Position numbers and translations under genes: made by a program. This document shows, piece after piece, positions 35,694 through 44,561 of a DNA stretch of 64,000 bases (position 1 is its first letter; each line of letters opens with the position of its first letter). Source of the DNA: Emticicia sp965283955 (GTDB taxonomy: Bacteria; Bacteroidota; Bacteroidia; Cytophagales; Spirosomataceae); NCBI GenBank assembly GCA_965283955.1, contig CBDIQW010000001.1, positions 5,639,404 through 5,703,403 on the forward strand, in the 5' to 3' direction. The notes under the pieces were generated by a model that saw nothing but the letters and a program-made list of their open reading frames with translations, had not been told where the DNA came from and made no database searches.

Positions 35694-36251
35694 TTATTTC
35701 TTAGGCTTTGGAGAAAGGAATACAATCATTCTCTTACCTTCAAGCTTTAATTCGCCTTCTGGTTTACCGTATTCTTCCAAACCTGCAATAAAACGTTTCA
35801 ATAGCTCAACTCCTTGGTCTTTAAATACAATCTGACGGCCAACAAAGTGAACGTAAGCTTTAACTTTTGCATTTTCTTTCAAGAACCCAATTGCATGCTT
35901 TAATTTAAAATCAAAATCATGATCATCGGTTTGTGGACCAAATCTAATTTCTTTGATTACTGTTTTAGCCGCTTTGGCTTTTATTTCCTTTTGCTTCTTC
36001 TTTTGGTCATACTTAAACTTAGAATAGTCAATAACTCTACATACTGGCGGATTGGCCGTTGGTACAATTTCAACTAAATCTAAACTTTGAGCTTGTGCCA
36101 TAGCAAGAGCTTGGGCGGTGTCAAAAATACCCTGCTCTACGTTATCACCTACTAAACGAACCTGTGGTACACGAATACGTTGGTTGATTCGGTGTTCGTC
36201 TTCCTTCTGTACTGGTTTTCTGAAATTACGATTGAATGGTTGTTGTGCCAT
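35694..36251 (-). CDS. infC: Translation initiation factor IF-3
   Basis: A 185-residue IF-3, which binds the 30S subunit and proofreads start-codon selection. The N-domain carries INQRIRVPQVRLVGDNVEQGIFDTAQALAMAQ and LDLVEIVPTANPPVCRVIDYSKFKY, a near-perfect family signature; the C-domain begins KEIRFGPQTDDHDFDFKLKHA and ends MIVFLSPKPKK. It starts with an ordinary ATG at 36251, not the AUU used for autoregulation in Enterobacteria. thrS lies 189 bp upstream on the same strand, separated by a heptamer array. The usual downstream partners rpmI and rplT are absent; a strong terminator follows instead. Confidence 0.97.
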   Translation of the reverse strand: MAQQPFNRNFRKPVQKEDEHRINQRIRVPQVRLVGDNVEQGIFDTAQALAMAQAQSLDLVEIVPTANPPVCRVIDYSKFKYDQKKKQKEIKAKAAKTVIKEIRFGPQTDDHDFDFKLKHAIGFLKENAKVKAYVHFVGRQIVFKDQGVELLKRFIAGLEEYGKPEGELKLEGKRMIVFLSPKPKK

Positions 36252-36322
36252 TTAACGATTTTAAGGTTACTAAAAATTGATTTTTACGAAAGTAAAGACT
36301 TTCTTTGATAGTTGCAAGTTTT

Positions 36323-36357
36323 TTTTAGGTTTTAGGTTTTAGGATTTAGGTTTTAGG
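36323..36357. repeat. Five-unit heptamer array (TTTTAGG) between thrS and infC
   Basis: Five strict 7-bp units: TTTTAGG three times, ATTTAGG, TTTTAGG. A single opposite-orientation unit CCTAAAA lies at 36385-36391, so this is a reduced version of the inverted heptamer elements near and in leuS. Confidence 0.8.
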
Positions 36358-36440
36358 CAAAAAATGTTAATAAAAGGTTTAAAACCTAAAATTAACTCAC
36401 ACAGACAAAAAACTGAATCCTAATTCATTAGCACTATCTC

Positions 36441-38384
36441 CTATTTAAACTGCGGTATATTTTTATATATTTCAGTTTTTGCGTAAGCTATAAAATCTTC
36501 GATTGTCATTGAACCTAAATCTCCTTCCCCTTTTCTTCTGACCGAAACCTTACCCTCTTCGGCTTCCTTTTCGCCCACGATTAGCATCAGTGGTAATTTA
36601 TTTACTTCAGCATCGCGGATTTTTCGACCAATTTTCTCATCACGATGGTCAACATAACCTCTAATATCTTGCTCTTGTAAAGTCAAGAAAACTTCGTTGG
36701 CATAGTCTTCGTATTTTTCTGAAATCGGTAAAATAGCTATTTGATCAGGCGATAACCATAATGGGAAATTTCCAGCTGTTGTTTCAATCAAAATCGCAAT
36801 GAAACGTTCCATAGAACCAAATGGGGCTCGGTGAATCATCACTGGGCGATGTTTTTGGTTATCCGAACCTACATATTCGAGTTCAAATCTTTGTGGCAAC
36901 TGATAATCAACCTGAATAGTTCCAAGTTGCCATTTACGCCCTAATGCATCTTTAACCATAAAGTCAAGTTTCGGGCCATAGAAAGCAGCTTCGCCGAGTT
37001 CTTCAACAGTTTTAAGACCTTTTTCAGCAGCCGCACGACGAATTGCACTTTCGGCTTTGTCCCATGCTTCGTCTGAACCAAAATATTTAGTTTTATTTTC
37101 GGGGTCACGCAAAGATACCTGAGCAGAAAACTCTTCAAAACCAAGCGATTTGAACACGTAAAGCACCAAATCAATTACTTTTTTAAATTCATCTTCAACT
37201 TGGTCGTCAGTACAGAAAATGTGAGCATCATCTTGTGTAAACCCTCTTACACGAGTTAAACCATGTAGTTCACCACTTTGTTCATAACGATAAACAGTTC
37301 CGAACTCAGCCAGTCGCAACGGTAACTCACGATAACTACGTGGTCTGGAACGGAAGATTTCGCAGTGATGAGGACAATTCATTGGTTTCAACAAAAACTC
37401 CTCTCCTTCTTCGGGTGTTGTGATTGGTTGGAATGAATCTTTTCCATATTTCTCCCAGTGACCAGAAGTTTGATATAATTGCTTACTTCCAATATGTGGC
37501 GTAACCACTTGCTGATAACCCGCCTTTACTTGTGCTTTGCGTAAGAAATTTTCAAGTCTCTCACGCAGCATCGCACCTTTTGGCAACCATAATGGTAAAC
37601 CTTTACCCACTTTCTCAGAGAATGTAAACAAATCGAGTTCCTGACCTAATTTACGGTGATCACGACGTTTGGCTTCTTCGAGAAGTGTTAAGTAATCTTC
37701 TAATTCCTTCTGTTTCGGGAAAGTTACTCCATAGATACGAGTCAACATTTTATTGTTTTGGTCGCCTTTGAAGTACGCACCCGCCACATTCATAATTTTT
37801 GCAGCTTTGATAAACCCAGTATTCGGAATATGCGGCCCACGACATAAATCAGTAAAATTTCCTTGCTTATAGAAAGTAATCGAACCGTCTTCTAAGCCTG
37901 AAAGTAAATCTAATTTATATTCGTCGCCTTTTTCTTCAAAATATTTGATTGCTTCGGCTTTTGCCATCGGAATTCTGACATAATCATTTTTCTGACGAGC
38001 CAGTTCCAACATTTTATCTTCGATTTTCTTAAAATCATCATCTGAAATGCTTTCGCCATTCGTATCTACATCATAATAGAAACCGTTTTCGAGTGGTGCA
38101 CCAACCCAAAACTTCACTTTAGGATAAAGAGCCTCTAAGGCTTCAGCCATGAGGTGAGCAGATGAATGCCAAAATGTTGATTTGCCGTCGGTATCAGTCC
38201 ACGTCAAAAGTTGTACGGTTGAGTCGGTTTCGATGGGTAAATTAGCATCTTTTACTATGCCATTTACTTTGGCAGCCAATACATTTCTTGCGAGGCCTTC
38301 ACTGATTGAAAGAGCCACGTCATAACTCGAACTCCCTTTTGGATATTCTCTTACACTTCCGTCGGGCAAAGTAATTTTAATCAT
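36441..38384 (-). CDS. thrS: Threonyl-tRNA synthetase
   Basis: A 647-residue class II synthetase that charges tRNA-Thr. Domains in order: TGS (ITLPDGSVREYPKGSS), editing domain with HSSAHLMAEAL and the YFKGDQNNKMLTRIYG segment, catalytic core with motif 1/2 region MLRERLENFL, MNCPHHCEIFRSRPRSYRELPLR, HGLTRVRGFTQDDAHIFC, motif 3 HRAPFGSMERFIAIL, then the anticodon-binding domain. The ATG at 38384 begins MIKITLPDGS as in relatives; an in-frame TTG 12 bases upstream is rejected. Intact, with infC as the next gene on the transcript. Confidence 0.97.
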   Translation of the reverse strand: MIKITLPDGSVREYPKGSSSYDVALSISEGLARNVLAAKVNGIVKDANLPIETDSTVQLLTWTDTDGKSTFWHSSAHLMAEALEALYPKVKFWVGAPLENGFYYDVDTNGESISDDDFKKIEDKMLELARQKNDYVRIPMAKAEAIKYFEEKGDEYKLDLLSGLEDGSITFYKQGNFTDLCRGPHIPNTGFIKAAKIMNVAGAYFKGDQNNKMLTRIYGVTFPKQKELEDYLTLLEEAKRRDHRKLGQELDLFTFSEKVGKGLPLWLPKGAMLRERLENFLRKAQVKAGYQQVVTPHIGSKQLYQTSGHWEKYGKDSFQPITTPEEGEEFLLKPMNCPHHCEIFRSRPRSYRELPLRLAEFGTVYRYEQSGELHGLTRVRGFTQDDAHIFCTDDQVEDEFKKVIDLVLYVFKSLGFEEFSAQVSLRDPENKTKYFGSDEAWDKAESAIRRAAAEKGLKTVEELGEAAFYGPKLDFMVKDALGRKWQLGTIQVDYQLPQRFELEYVGSDNQKHRPVMIHRAPFGSMERFIAILIETTAGNFPLWLSPDQIAILPISEKYEDYANEVFLTLQEQDIRGYVDHRDEKIGRKIRDAEVNKLPLMLIVGEKEAEEGKVSVRRKGEGDLGSMTIEDFIAYAKTEIYKNIPQFK

Positions 38385-38535
38385 AAAAATTTTCAACTAT
38401 TAAGTGGCAAGCCACATTTAAATTCTACTGTTTATTGGTTTTGTTGCTTCTAAATTTTGTTTTTAAACAATTAAGTTTTTCTTGATTTAAAATATAAATT
38501 TATTAGCCATGCTACGCATGTCGTGGCTTTTTCAA

Positions 38536-39762
38536 TTACAACTTCAAACGTCTCGACGTATCGGTTTTTATATTTACCTTTTTCTTTGGTGCAATAATAT
38601 TTACTCTAACTCTTGTTGTATCTAAAAGTTTTTTAGGTTCTTCAACAATCACTGGTTTTGACACAGGAACAGGTGCTTTTTTTACAGGAATTGGAATTGG
38701 TTCTTTGTAAACTCCCAATGCTGAATTTATTTGCCCCGAAACTCGATTAAGAGCAATAATGGCTTGGGTATCATTCGGGTCTTTCTCTACTTCTGCTTTT
38801 AAAAACTCTTCGGCTTTAGTAAATGAACCAAGTTGTTCGAGCGTTAGAGCAATTGAATAATTGATTTTGGGTGTTTCAGGCTTTGAATCAAGTATTTTTT
38901 CGTAAAACTCCAATGCCTTCGTATAATTCTTCCAACGGAAATATATAGATGCCGAATAAAGCATAGCATCTATCCTTTTACTATCTATTTTTACAGCTCG
39001 GTCATAATAAACGAGTGCCGAGTCCAAACGGCCAAATTTATTATAAACCAAACCCCTATCGACCAAAAACTCTGAATTTTTAGGAAACTGCAAAATTGCT
39101 GAGCTGTTAACTGCTAATGCAGAATCGTATAATCTTCTGTTTTTTAAAACCTCTGTTAGCGATGAATAAGCAATTTTGAACGAAGGCTTCATGTCGATCG
39201 CCTTATTCATTTTCAAAATTGCATTTACAGTATCACCTTTACGGGCGGCCAATGTACCTTGATAAAAGTATGTTTCACCGTCATAAGGAGCTATTTGCAA
39301 AGACTTTGCCAAATATTGTTCAGCATTTTTCAGGTCGTTACGTTGCTGAGATAGATCACCGAGCAAGGTATATAGTTCGGGCGTATCAACATTCAAGATT
39401 TCAGCACTTTGGGCAAAAGCATAAGCCTCTCGATATTGCTTCAGATCTCGCAAAATCAAGGCTTTTACATACAAATATTTTCCTGTGTTTTGTTTAAGTC
39501 GGTCTGCACGATTTATATCTTCAAGGGCTTTTTGAGTTTCGCCCATTTTGTTTAAAACGATTGCCCGTTTGTAATAGTTTTCGGCCAAACTGGGGTTACT
39601 TCTGATTGCATCAGTCAGTGCTTCAAGGGAAGCGGTATTTTGAATACTTTCAGTTTGGAAAGGTGTTGGTGGAATCTTTGAACGCTCACGGTTATCTTGT
39701 CCGCACGCATACAAGAGCACTGAAAGAGAAATAAATAGGTAAATTTTCTGATTATTAGACAT
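38536..39762 (-). CDS. TPR-repeat lipoprotein
   Basis: A 408-residue predicted outer-membrane or periplasmic lipoprotein: lipobox LLYAC with modified Cys C20, then a short linker and roughly nine tetratricopeptide repeats (examples: AENYYKRAIVLNKMGETQKA, AEQYLAKSLQIAPYDGETYF, ALVYYDRAVKIDSKRIDAML). The last ~60 residues are Pro/Lys-rich (PIPVKKAPVPVSKP) and end basic. TPRs mediate protein contacts; the partner is unknown. Start at ATG 39762. Upstream 220 bp up to the next gene is AT-rich with no gene I can support. Confidence 0.88.
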   Translation of the reverse strand: MSNNQKIYLFISLSVLLYACGQDNRERSKIPPTPFQTESIQNTASLEALTDAIRSNPSLAENYYKRAIVLNKMGETQKALEDINRADRLKQNTGKYLYVKALILRDLKQYREAYAFAQSAEILNVDTPELYTLLGDLSQQRNDLKNAEQYLAKSLQIAPYDGETYFYQGTLAARKGDTVNAILKMNKAIDMKPSFKIAYSSLTEVLKNRRLYDSALAVNSSAILQFPKNSEFLVDRGLVYNKFGRLDSALVYYDRAVKIDSKRIDAMLYSASIYFRWKNYTKALEFYEKILDSKPETPKINYSIALTLEQLGSFTKAEEFLKAEVEKDPNDTQAIIALNRVSGQINSALGVYKEPIPIPVKKAPVPVSKPVIVEEPKKLLDTTRVRVNIIAPKKKVNIKTDTSRRLKL

Positions 39763-39986
39763 TCGTTTACTTCACACAAAAACCTTTTACTCGTGATTGT
39801 GCTATTATTTTTCACAAAAATCCGAATTTTTTCTTAGAATAAAAATGAATTTTTAATGTAATGACTTTCTTTACTCATGAATTTATTTAATTTTAGAATC
39901 TGGTGAAACAAAAACTCTTTTATCCGCCAACATTAAAATAGAAAGTTGGCTGAATAAAAGAGTCATAAATCATTTAAAAAAAAGTC

Positions 39987-40538
39987 TTATGCAGCTTTCT
40001 GAAATGCCATCTTAATCCAATTGATTACTTCAGAGTCAATTTCGTTGATGTCTGCGATATTGATTTTGTGCGAGCAAATCCCATTGGGTTTTTCGGCTTC
40101 CAATTTGCCATTAGGCTCTACGCCTTTCAAATTGAATCCAATTTCAAAGCGTGTTTTTGAAGCTGGATTGAGTATGATAAATTGTTTTTTTCGCTTCAAA
40201 CTTACGTAGGTTTTCTTGGGAGCTATCTCAAATTCGCCATCAAATTGTTTAATTTCCGTAATTATTCTATCGTAATAAGATTTTAGGTGTTCTTTACCTT
40301 TGTATTGACTTACAATAAAATCTTCTGTATTTTCGGCCGAATCAGCATCTGTACCGAGTACTTTTAAGGCAATTTCTGAGGCGTATCCGTGCGTAACCAG
40401 ATGAGTTTCTTTCAAAAACTTCACTATTTCACCGTGTTTTGTAAGTTTCTGAGCGGCAATTAATCCTTTCCACTCATCTAATGAATATCCTGTTTTTTGT
40501 TTTAGGTTTTCGAGCATTGTTAAAACTGTTTTGTCCAT
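39987..40538 (-). CDS. DUF4287/DUF5655 domain protein
   Basis: A 183-residue soluble protein with two conserved but uncharacterised domains. Residues 1-70 match DUF4287 (MLENLKQKTGYSLDEWKGLI, HGEIVKFLKETHLVTHGYA). Residues about 75-180 match DUF5655 (YYDRIITEIKQFDGEFEIAPKKTYVSLKRKKQFIILNP), a fold seen in transport-annotated proteins without experimental support. No signal peptide. It is first to be listed from a same-strand run of small conserved families. Confidence 0.85.
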   Translation of the reverse strand: MDKTVLTMLENLKQKTGYSLDEWKGLIAAQKLTKHGEIVKFLKETHLVTHGYASEIALKVLGTDADSAENTEDFIVSQYKGKEHLKSYYDRIITEIKQFDGEFEIAPKKTYVSLKRKKQFIILNPASKTRFEIGFNLKGVEPNGKLEAEKPNGICSHKINIADINEIDSEVINWIKMAFQKAA

Positions 40539-40566
40539 GACTTTATATATTTTGAAAGTTTAATAA

Positions 40567-41101
40567 TTATTTTTCGATTGCCTTTTTCATTAAATCTAAG
40601 CCTTGTTGGTTGGTATTTTCCATTTCTTTTACTGCACCAAATGCCCACATAAAAAAGGCATCAACTAAGCCTGATTGAAGTTGAAAATCTTGTTTTACTT
40701 CAATTCCGTTGGGTGTTTCTTTAAAACTGTAATCAAAAGTTGGTTGAGCGGCGAAAGGCTTTTGTATGTCACACTTCATTCCGATGAAATTTAGTGTATC
40801 AATTTGCATAATTGTCTGATGACCAACATCTTCTCCTCCATTTCCAACCCAGTGGTAGGATGCTCCGACGAGCGCCATCAATTCCCTTAACTTCGTATTT
40901 TTGTGTGGGGTCAGCCGCTAAAAATGGCGACCATTTCGGGAAATTATTGAGGTAACGAACCATATCGAAAACTTCTTTTTGTGAGCCTTTAATAGTTACC
41001 GATTTGATGATTTGCAGGTTTTGAATCTTGCTGGCTTGGAATAAACCAAAACCAATAAATGCAACTAAGACGATAGCGATTGTTAAAAATACCTTTTTCA
41101 T
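40567..41101 (-). pseudogene. SRPBCC family protein (polyketide cyclase-like), frame-disrupted
   Basis: A START/Bet v1-fold (SRPBCC) protein with an N-terminal membrane anchor (VFLTIAIVLVAFIGFGLF). The N-terminal frame gives SVTIKGSQKEVFDMVRYLNNFPKWSPF and stops being family-like after VKGIDG; the other frame continues VGASYHWVGNGGEDVGHQTI to the end. The break is at 40864-40876, where one extra base in GGCGCTCGTCGGAGC explains it. Joined length is about 178 residues. Such proteins bind hydrophobic ligands; no ligand can be inferred. Confidence 0.83.
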
Positions 41102-41132
41102 TTTTGTGAGTTTTTATGTGTGATAGAATAAA

Positions 41133-41591
41133 TTAAACGCCAAATTGTGTTAGGTGGTGGTCGAGGTGCTTGCCTAAGAAAACATTCCACTCGGTGCTAC
41201 TCATTACACCAAAACCAGGGTGGTCTTTGCCATTAAAATGGGTTTCTCCAAGCTCAAAAGTTTTGATTATGTAGCTAACTAATTGTTGTTTTTCTTGAGC
41301 AAAGTCTTTTTCGGTTTTTATGACCATTTCTGGTGCAGTTGAGCTGTTTTTTTTCAAAGGTTTATCGTTTATGAAGCCACCTTTTACTAAGTTTTTGAGA
41401 ATGAATCGCAGAAACGGACTCGATTTCTTAAAATCATCGTTGTGTGCCATTTCGAAGCTAATATTGCAGTGAGCCATCATTTGAGCTACATTCATTTTGC
41501 CCCACTGTGCAGCCGTATTTGGCGATAATTGATTGATTCTGTTGATAAGTGTTTGCGAACCTGTTTGCGAATAAATATTTGGTAATTGCAT
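41133..41591 (-). CDS. DUF1569 (DinB-like) protein
   Basis: A 152-residue protein of the DUF1569 family, related to the DinB four-helix bundle. Typical features: NRINQLSPNTAAQWGKMNVAQMMAHCNISFEMA near the N-terminus with the His of MMAHC, HPGFGVMSSTEWNVFLGKHLDHHLTQFG at the C-terminus with the HxxHH group. These histidines are probable metal ligands by analogy with DinB. Function unknown; it sits 32 bp after the SRPBCC gene start on the same strand, and these two families often neighbour each other in Bacteroidota. Confidence 0.85.
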   Translation of the reverse strand: MQLPNIYSQTGSQTLINRINQLSPNTAAQWGKMNVAQMMAHCNISFEMAHNDDFKKSSPFLRFILKNLVKGGFINDKPLKKNSSTAPEMVIKTEKDFAQEKQQLVSYIIKTFELGETHFNGKDHPGFGVMSSTEWNVFLGKHLDHHLTQFGV

Positions 41592-41670
41592 TTGAGTAGT
41601 AGTTAAATTGTTGAAAATTAGAAAAAACGAAGCCTAATAACTTATCGAATAGGCTCCGTAAGTGTTGGTG

Positions 41671-42030
41671 TTACATTGGTAGAATATCTCGGACTTCTAC
41701 GTTTCCGCCCATCATCAAAATCGGGCAACCTTTGGCGATTTCTACAGCCTCGTTGATGCTTGAAGCACGCACAACCATATTGCCACCCAACGTTTGGTTT
41801 TCGGCAATCACGATACCTTGATTAATTGATTGGTCGGCCGAGACTTTTACACCTTCAAAACCTAATTGGTGCGTACCAACGAGTTTTTCTTGAATGGCTA
41901 AGCCGCCAATGTACGCTCCCCATTGTTGGTGCATAAGTGCTTCCTCTTCTGGAGTTGGTTGGAAATTGAAATTTGGTTCGAATCTGAACAACAACATGAA
42001 TTCTTTTGAGCTTTTCATTTTTTGTAACAT
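41671..42030 (-). CDS. YCII-related domain protein
   Basis: A 119-residue (or 115 from the ATG at 42018) ferredoxin-like-fold protein of the YCII family: KEFMLLFRFEPNFNFQPTPEEEALMHQQWGAYIGGLA, then VVRASSINEAVEIAKGCPIL and VEVRDILPM. The Asp/His pair of classical YciI is not clearly conserved. In many genomes such genes accompany sigma factors or SRPBCC proteins. Activity unknown. Confidence 0.85.
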   Translation of the reverse strand: MLQKMKSSKEFMLLFRFEPNFNFQPTPEEEALMHQQWGAYIGGLAIQEKLVGTHQLGFEGVKVSADQSINQGIVIAENQTLGGNMVVRASSINEAVEIAKGCPILMMGGNVEVRDILPM

Positions 42031-42114
42031 TAAATTGTGATTGATTAATTTGATGATACAAAGTTGCAGCCCAGCGAGTTAGGAAATCTTGCCATAGGAC
42101 AAGAAAACGATTGA

Positions 42115-42819
42115 CTAAGAAAAATTTTTCAATTTTCTATAAATCAATACATGTAGAAAAATAATAGTAGGCGGAGCAAAAGCAGGAATCAAGCTAAAAG
42201 GGAATTTGGCGAGTGTATCTACACCCATTTCACCAGTATCTATTGATATTTTGGTAAAAACATTAGCTAAAATTGCAGTAATGATAATATCCAGTAAACC
42301 GAAAGTATTCCAAACGAATGCTAAGTTTTTGGCATAAGTTTTTTTATTTTTGATAGCATTTACCACAAAAATGCTTGTAAAGGCCGTAATTACATCGCCA
42401 AAACCTGCAATAAATGCAAAACTCTTGGGCAAAGAATCGTATATGGCTATAATAATGAATGTACTACCGATTAGTCGGAAAATGTGAAGTCTGATTAAAT
42501 CGCTGATGGCAGATTTTTCAACAATTTGTTTAGTAATTGAAAGTTTATCAACTAATCCAAAAAGGAGAATTGCATAAGGAAAAGTTGTAAACAACAAGAT
42601 TTTAGGTGGAAGGCTTACGGCACGAAATAAGCCCATTTTTCCTGCAAAAAATACGTAAGCAAAATATACGGCAAAGAACAAAAGCACACTTGCAAAAACA
42701 ATATTTTGCTTTTTTGTCGGGCTATTTCTTTTGGCGAATAGTGCAATGAGCATAACGGCTATCAGAATTGCAAATGAGAAAGCAATGGAAAGCCATTCGG
42801 GAGTGTAGTAGGTTTTCAT
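42115..42819 (-). CDS. Multi-pass membrane protein, unknown
   Basis: A 234-residue integral membrane protein with about seven hydrophobic segments, for example IAFSFAILIAVMLIALFA, VLLFFAVYFAYVFFAG, STFIIIAIYDSLP and FLHVLIYRKL. I do not recognise a named family. The start codon directly abuts the stop codon of the Crp/Fnr gene upstream, so the two are probably co-translated and the protein may be regulated with, or by, that factor. Confidence 0.8.
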   Translation of the reverse strand: MKTYYTPEWLSIAFSFAILIAVMLIALFAKRNSPTKKQNIVFASVLLFFAVYFAYVFFAGKMGLFRAVSLPPKILLFTTFPYAILLFGLVDKLSITKQIVEKSAISDLIRLHIFRLIGSTFIIIAIYDSLPKSFAFIAGFGDVITAFTSIFVVNAIKNKKTYAKNLAFVWNTFGLLDIIITAILANVFTKISIDTGEMGVDTLAKFPFSLIPAFAPPTIIFLHVLIYRKLKNFS

Positions 42820-43401
42820 CTATTTTTCGTTAGCTATTTCTTTTCTGATTCTACTCAATGAAGTATCGGTGATGCCTAAATAAGTGGCAATTTGCTTGAG
42901 CGGTACATTCTGAACGATAGCAGGTTTCTCTTTCACCAAATTGAGGTATCGGTCTTTGGCGGGGTCAATAATCATTGATGTTGTATGGTTTTTAAGTTCA
43001 AAAAAACTGCTCACGAGTCGAGTGCGGCCCACTTCTCGGAATGCTTCAATGCTAAAGAGTTTCATGAAATCCTCGAAAGTAATTTTCCATGCCACACAGG
43101 GCGTGATGGCTTGAATATTTTCACGAACTGGTTTTTTCAGAAAGTACGAGTACCAATCTATGACTATATCTTTTGTGCCGAAAAACTTAGTAGTTATGTC
43201 ATTTCCCTCCAAATCAATGGCAAACGACCGAGCGAAACCTGTTTCGAGAAAATAATAGTAATTACCGATACTTCCTTCTCGAATCAAAAAATCATTTTTG
43301 GCAAATTCGATGCGTTTATATTGTTGAAGCACTTTCTCAACTTCTTCAGGTCTAAAGTTGGGTTCAGAGAAAATACTTTTTAAGAAAGATGTGTCGGACA
43401 T
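42820..43401 (-). CDS. Crp/Fnr family transcriptional regulator
   Basis: A 193-residue regulator with an N-terminal cyclic-nucleotide-binding (cNMP) beta-roll (FAKNDFLIREGSIGNYYYFLETGFARSF, with FGTKDIVIDWYSYFLKKPVRENI) and a C-terminal winged helix in which the recognition part is PLKQIATYLGITDTSLSRIRKEI. No Fe-S cysteine cluster is visible, so it is not a classic Fnr. Many Bacteroidota paralogs of this short type have unknown ligands. The likely target is the abutting membrane protein gene (inference). Confidence 0.9.
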   Translation of the reverse strand: MSDTSFLKSIFSEPNFRPEEVEKVLQQYKRIEFAKNDFLIREGSIGNYYYFLETGFARSFAIDLEGNDITTKFFGTKDIVIDWYSYFLKKPVRENIQAITPCVAWKITFEDFMKLFSIEAFREVGRTRLVSSFFELKNHTTSMIIDPAKDRYLNLVKEKPAIVQNVPLKQIATYLGITDTSLSRIRKEIANEK

Positions 43402-43436
43402 ACGCTGTTTATTTGAATTGTGAATCGCTGAACAAG

Positions 43437-43688
43437 TTATTCTAATCCTCTTGACTTCAACTCTTTATTAATTTCTTTGATAGAATTATAGTTTACAATT
43501 GCAATGGGCAGCAAACCCAACGGAACGGCCAGAACAGCCCAATTTTGGGCTCCATTCAAAATATTTATCAAATTAAGCACAACCAAAGCAGCCAACATTC
43601 CTAAAAGTAATCCAGTAACAAATTTCGTTGTCTTTTTCCTTTTTAATAATTCTTCGTTAGATAATTCGGTTAGTTTTTTATTTTCCAT
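43437..43688 (-). CDS. Small two-helix membrane protein
   Basis: An 83-residue protein: charged N-terminus (NEELLKRKKTTKF), two hydrophobic helices (VTGLLLGMLAALVVLNLINIL and AVLAVPLGLLPIAIVNY), and a charged tail. It has a clear ATG and coding-like composition. I recall similar Bacteroidota proteins being annotated redox-active disulfide protein 2, but there is no cysteine here, so I give no function. Confidence 0.65.
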   Translation of the reverse strand: MENKKLTELSNEELLKRKKTTKFVTGLLLGMLAALVVLNLINILNGAQNWAVLAVPLGLLPIAIVNYNSIKEINKELKSRGLE

Positions 43689-43830
43689 TGCATTTTAGTG
43701 TTTGGTTGGTCAAATACTTTCAAAAAAATTAAATAGCTTAAAATTATTGCTGTGTAAATACCAGTAGGTTAAACTCTACCGATGTGAATTTTTGGTCAGC
43801 TTTTTCCAAGAAGATATTACATTTTATCAA

Positions 43831-44544
43831 TCAGTGTCTTTTGATTTCTTCAATTATTATTCCGACCAAACCTAAAAGTACATTGGCGGTAATAAATCCC
43901 GCTAAATGAGAAATTAAGGCCTTTAGATAGTTCATTACTTTGGTTTTATCAAAAAACTGACTGATTGACCAAACATTATATATCATCATGAGAATTAATG
44001 CAAATGGCATCAATTCTATTTTTGTTGCGAATGCTATTGCAAGAAAAAAAGTAATAATTAGCATCTGCATACCCAATACGTAGCACATTAGAACTAAGAT
44101 TTCAAAGAAGTTGTATTTATATTTCTTAAATAAAAATTTGGCATATCCTGCCATAAAAATTCCATAAAAGAGATTTGCATAACCATAATGATTTTCAAGC
44201 CAATTAAAAATCGCGCCCATGGCAGTAAGCTTTGTGTCTATATGAATAAACCCAACTTCAATATCAAAAATTTTAGTAACAAAAGTATTTATCAAAGCAC
44301 AAACAATAACAAAAACTATTGGCTTAACGAGTCGGTTTCTATCAACATCAATAAAGTGCTTGATACTTTGGCCTGGTCTTAAAAAAAGTTCTTTGATAGT
44401 GTATAAAAAGCCTCGCTCAAAATGTAATAAATGCTCGATTTCATGCTGAATATAATGCCAGTCGATTCGATGAAGTTTTGCGGGTTGTCCGCATTGCGGA
44501 CAGTAATTTAGAGCAATTTCAGTGTTACAGTTTTTACAAGTCAT
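43831..44544 (-). CDS. DUF3667 domain membrane protein with zinc ribbon
   Basis: A 237-residue membrane protein. The N-terminus is a zinc-ribbon with C3, C6, C15 and C18 (TCKNCN and YCPQCGQ). Then the DUF3667 signature: HEIEHLLHFERGFLYTIKELFLRPGQSIKHFIDVDRNRLVKPIVFV, with the GxxxKxFI-type helix, followed by about four membrane segments. The family is widespread in Bacteroidota without assigned function. It lies 18 bp past the S41 peptidase gene's stop side, same strand. Confidence 0.87.
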   Translation of the reverse strand: MTCKNCNTEIALNYCPQCGQPAKLHRIDWHYIQHEIEHLLHFERGFLYTIKELFLRPGQSIKHFIDVDRNRLVKPIVFVIVCALINTFVTKIFDIEVGFIHIDTKLTAMGAIFNWLENHYGYANLFYGIFMAGYAKFLFKKYKYNFFEILVLMCYVLGMQMLIITFFLAIAFATKIELMPFALILMMIYNVWSISQFFDKTKVMNYLKALISHLAGFITANVLLGLVGIIIEEIKRH

Positions 44545-44561
44545 ATTATATAAATATATTT

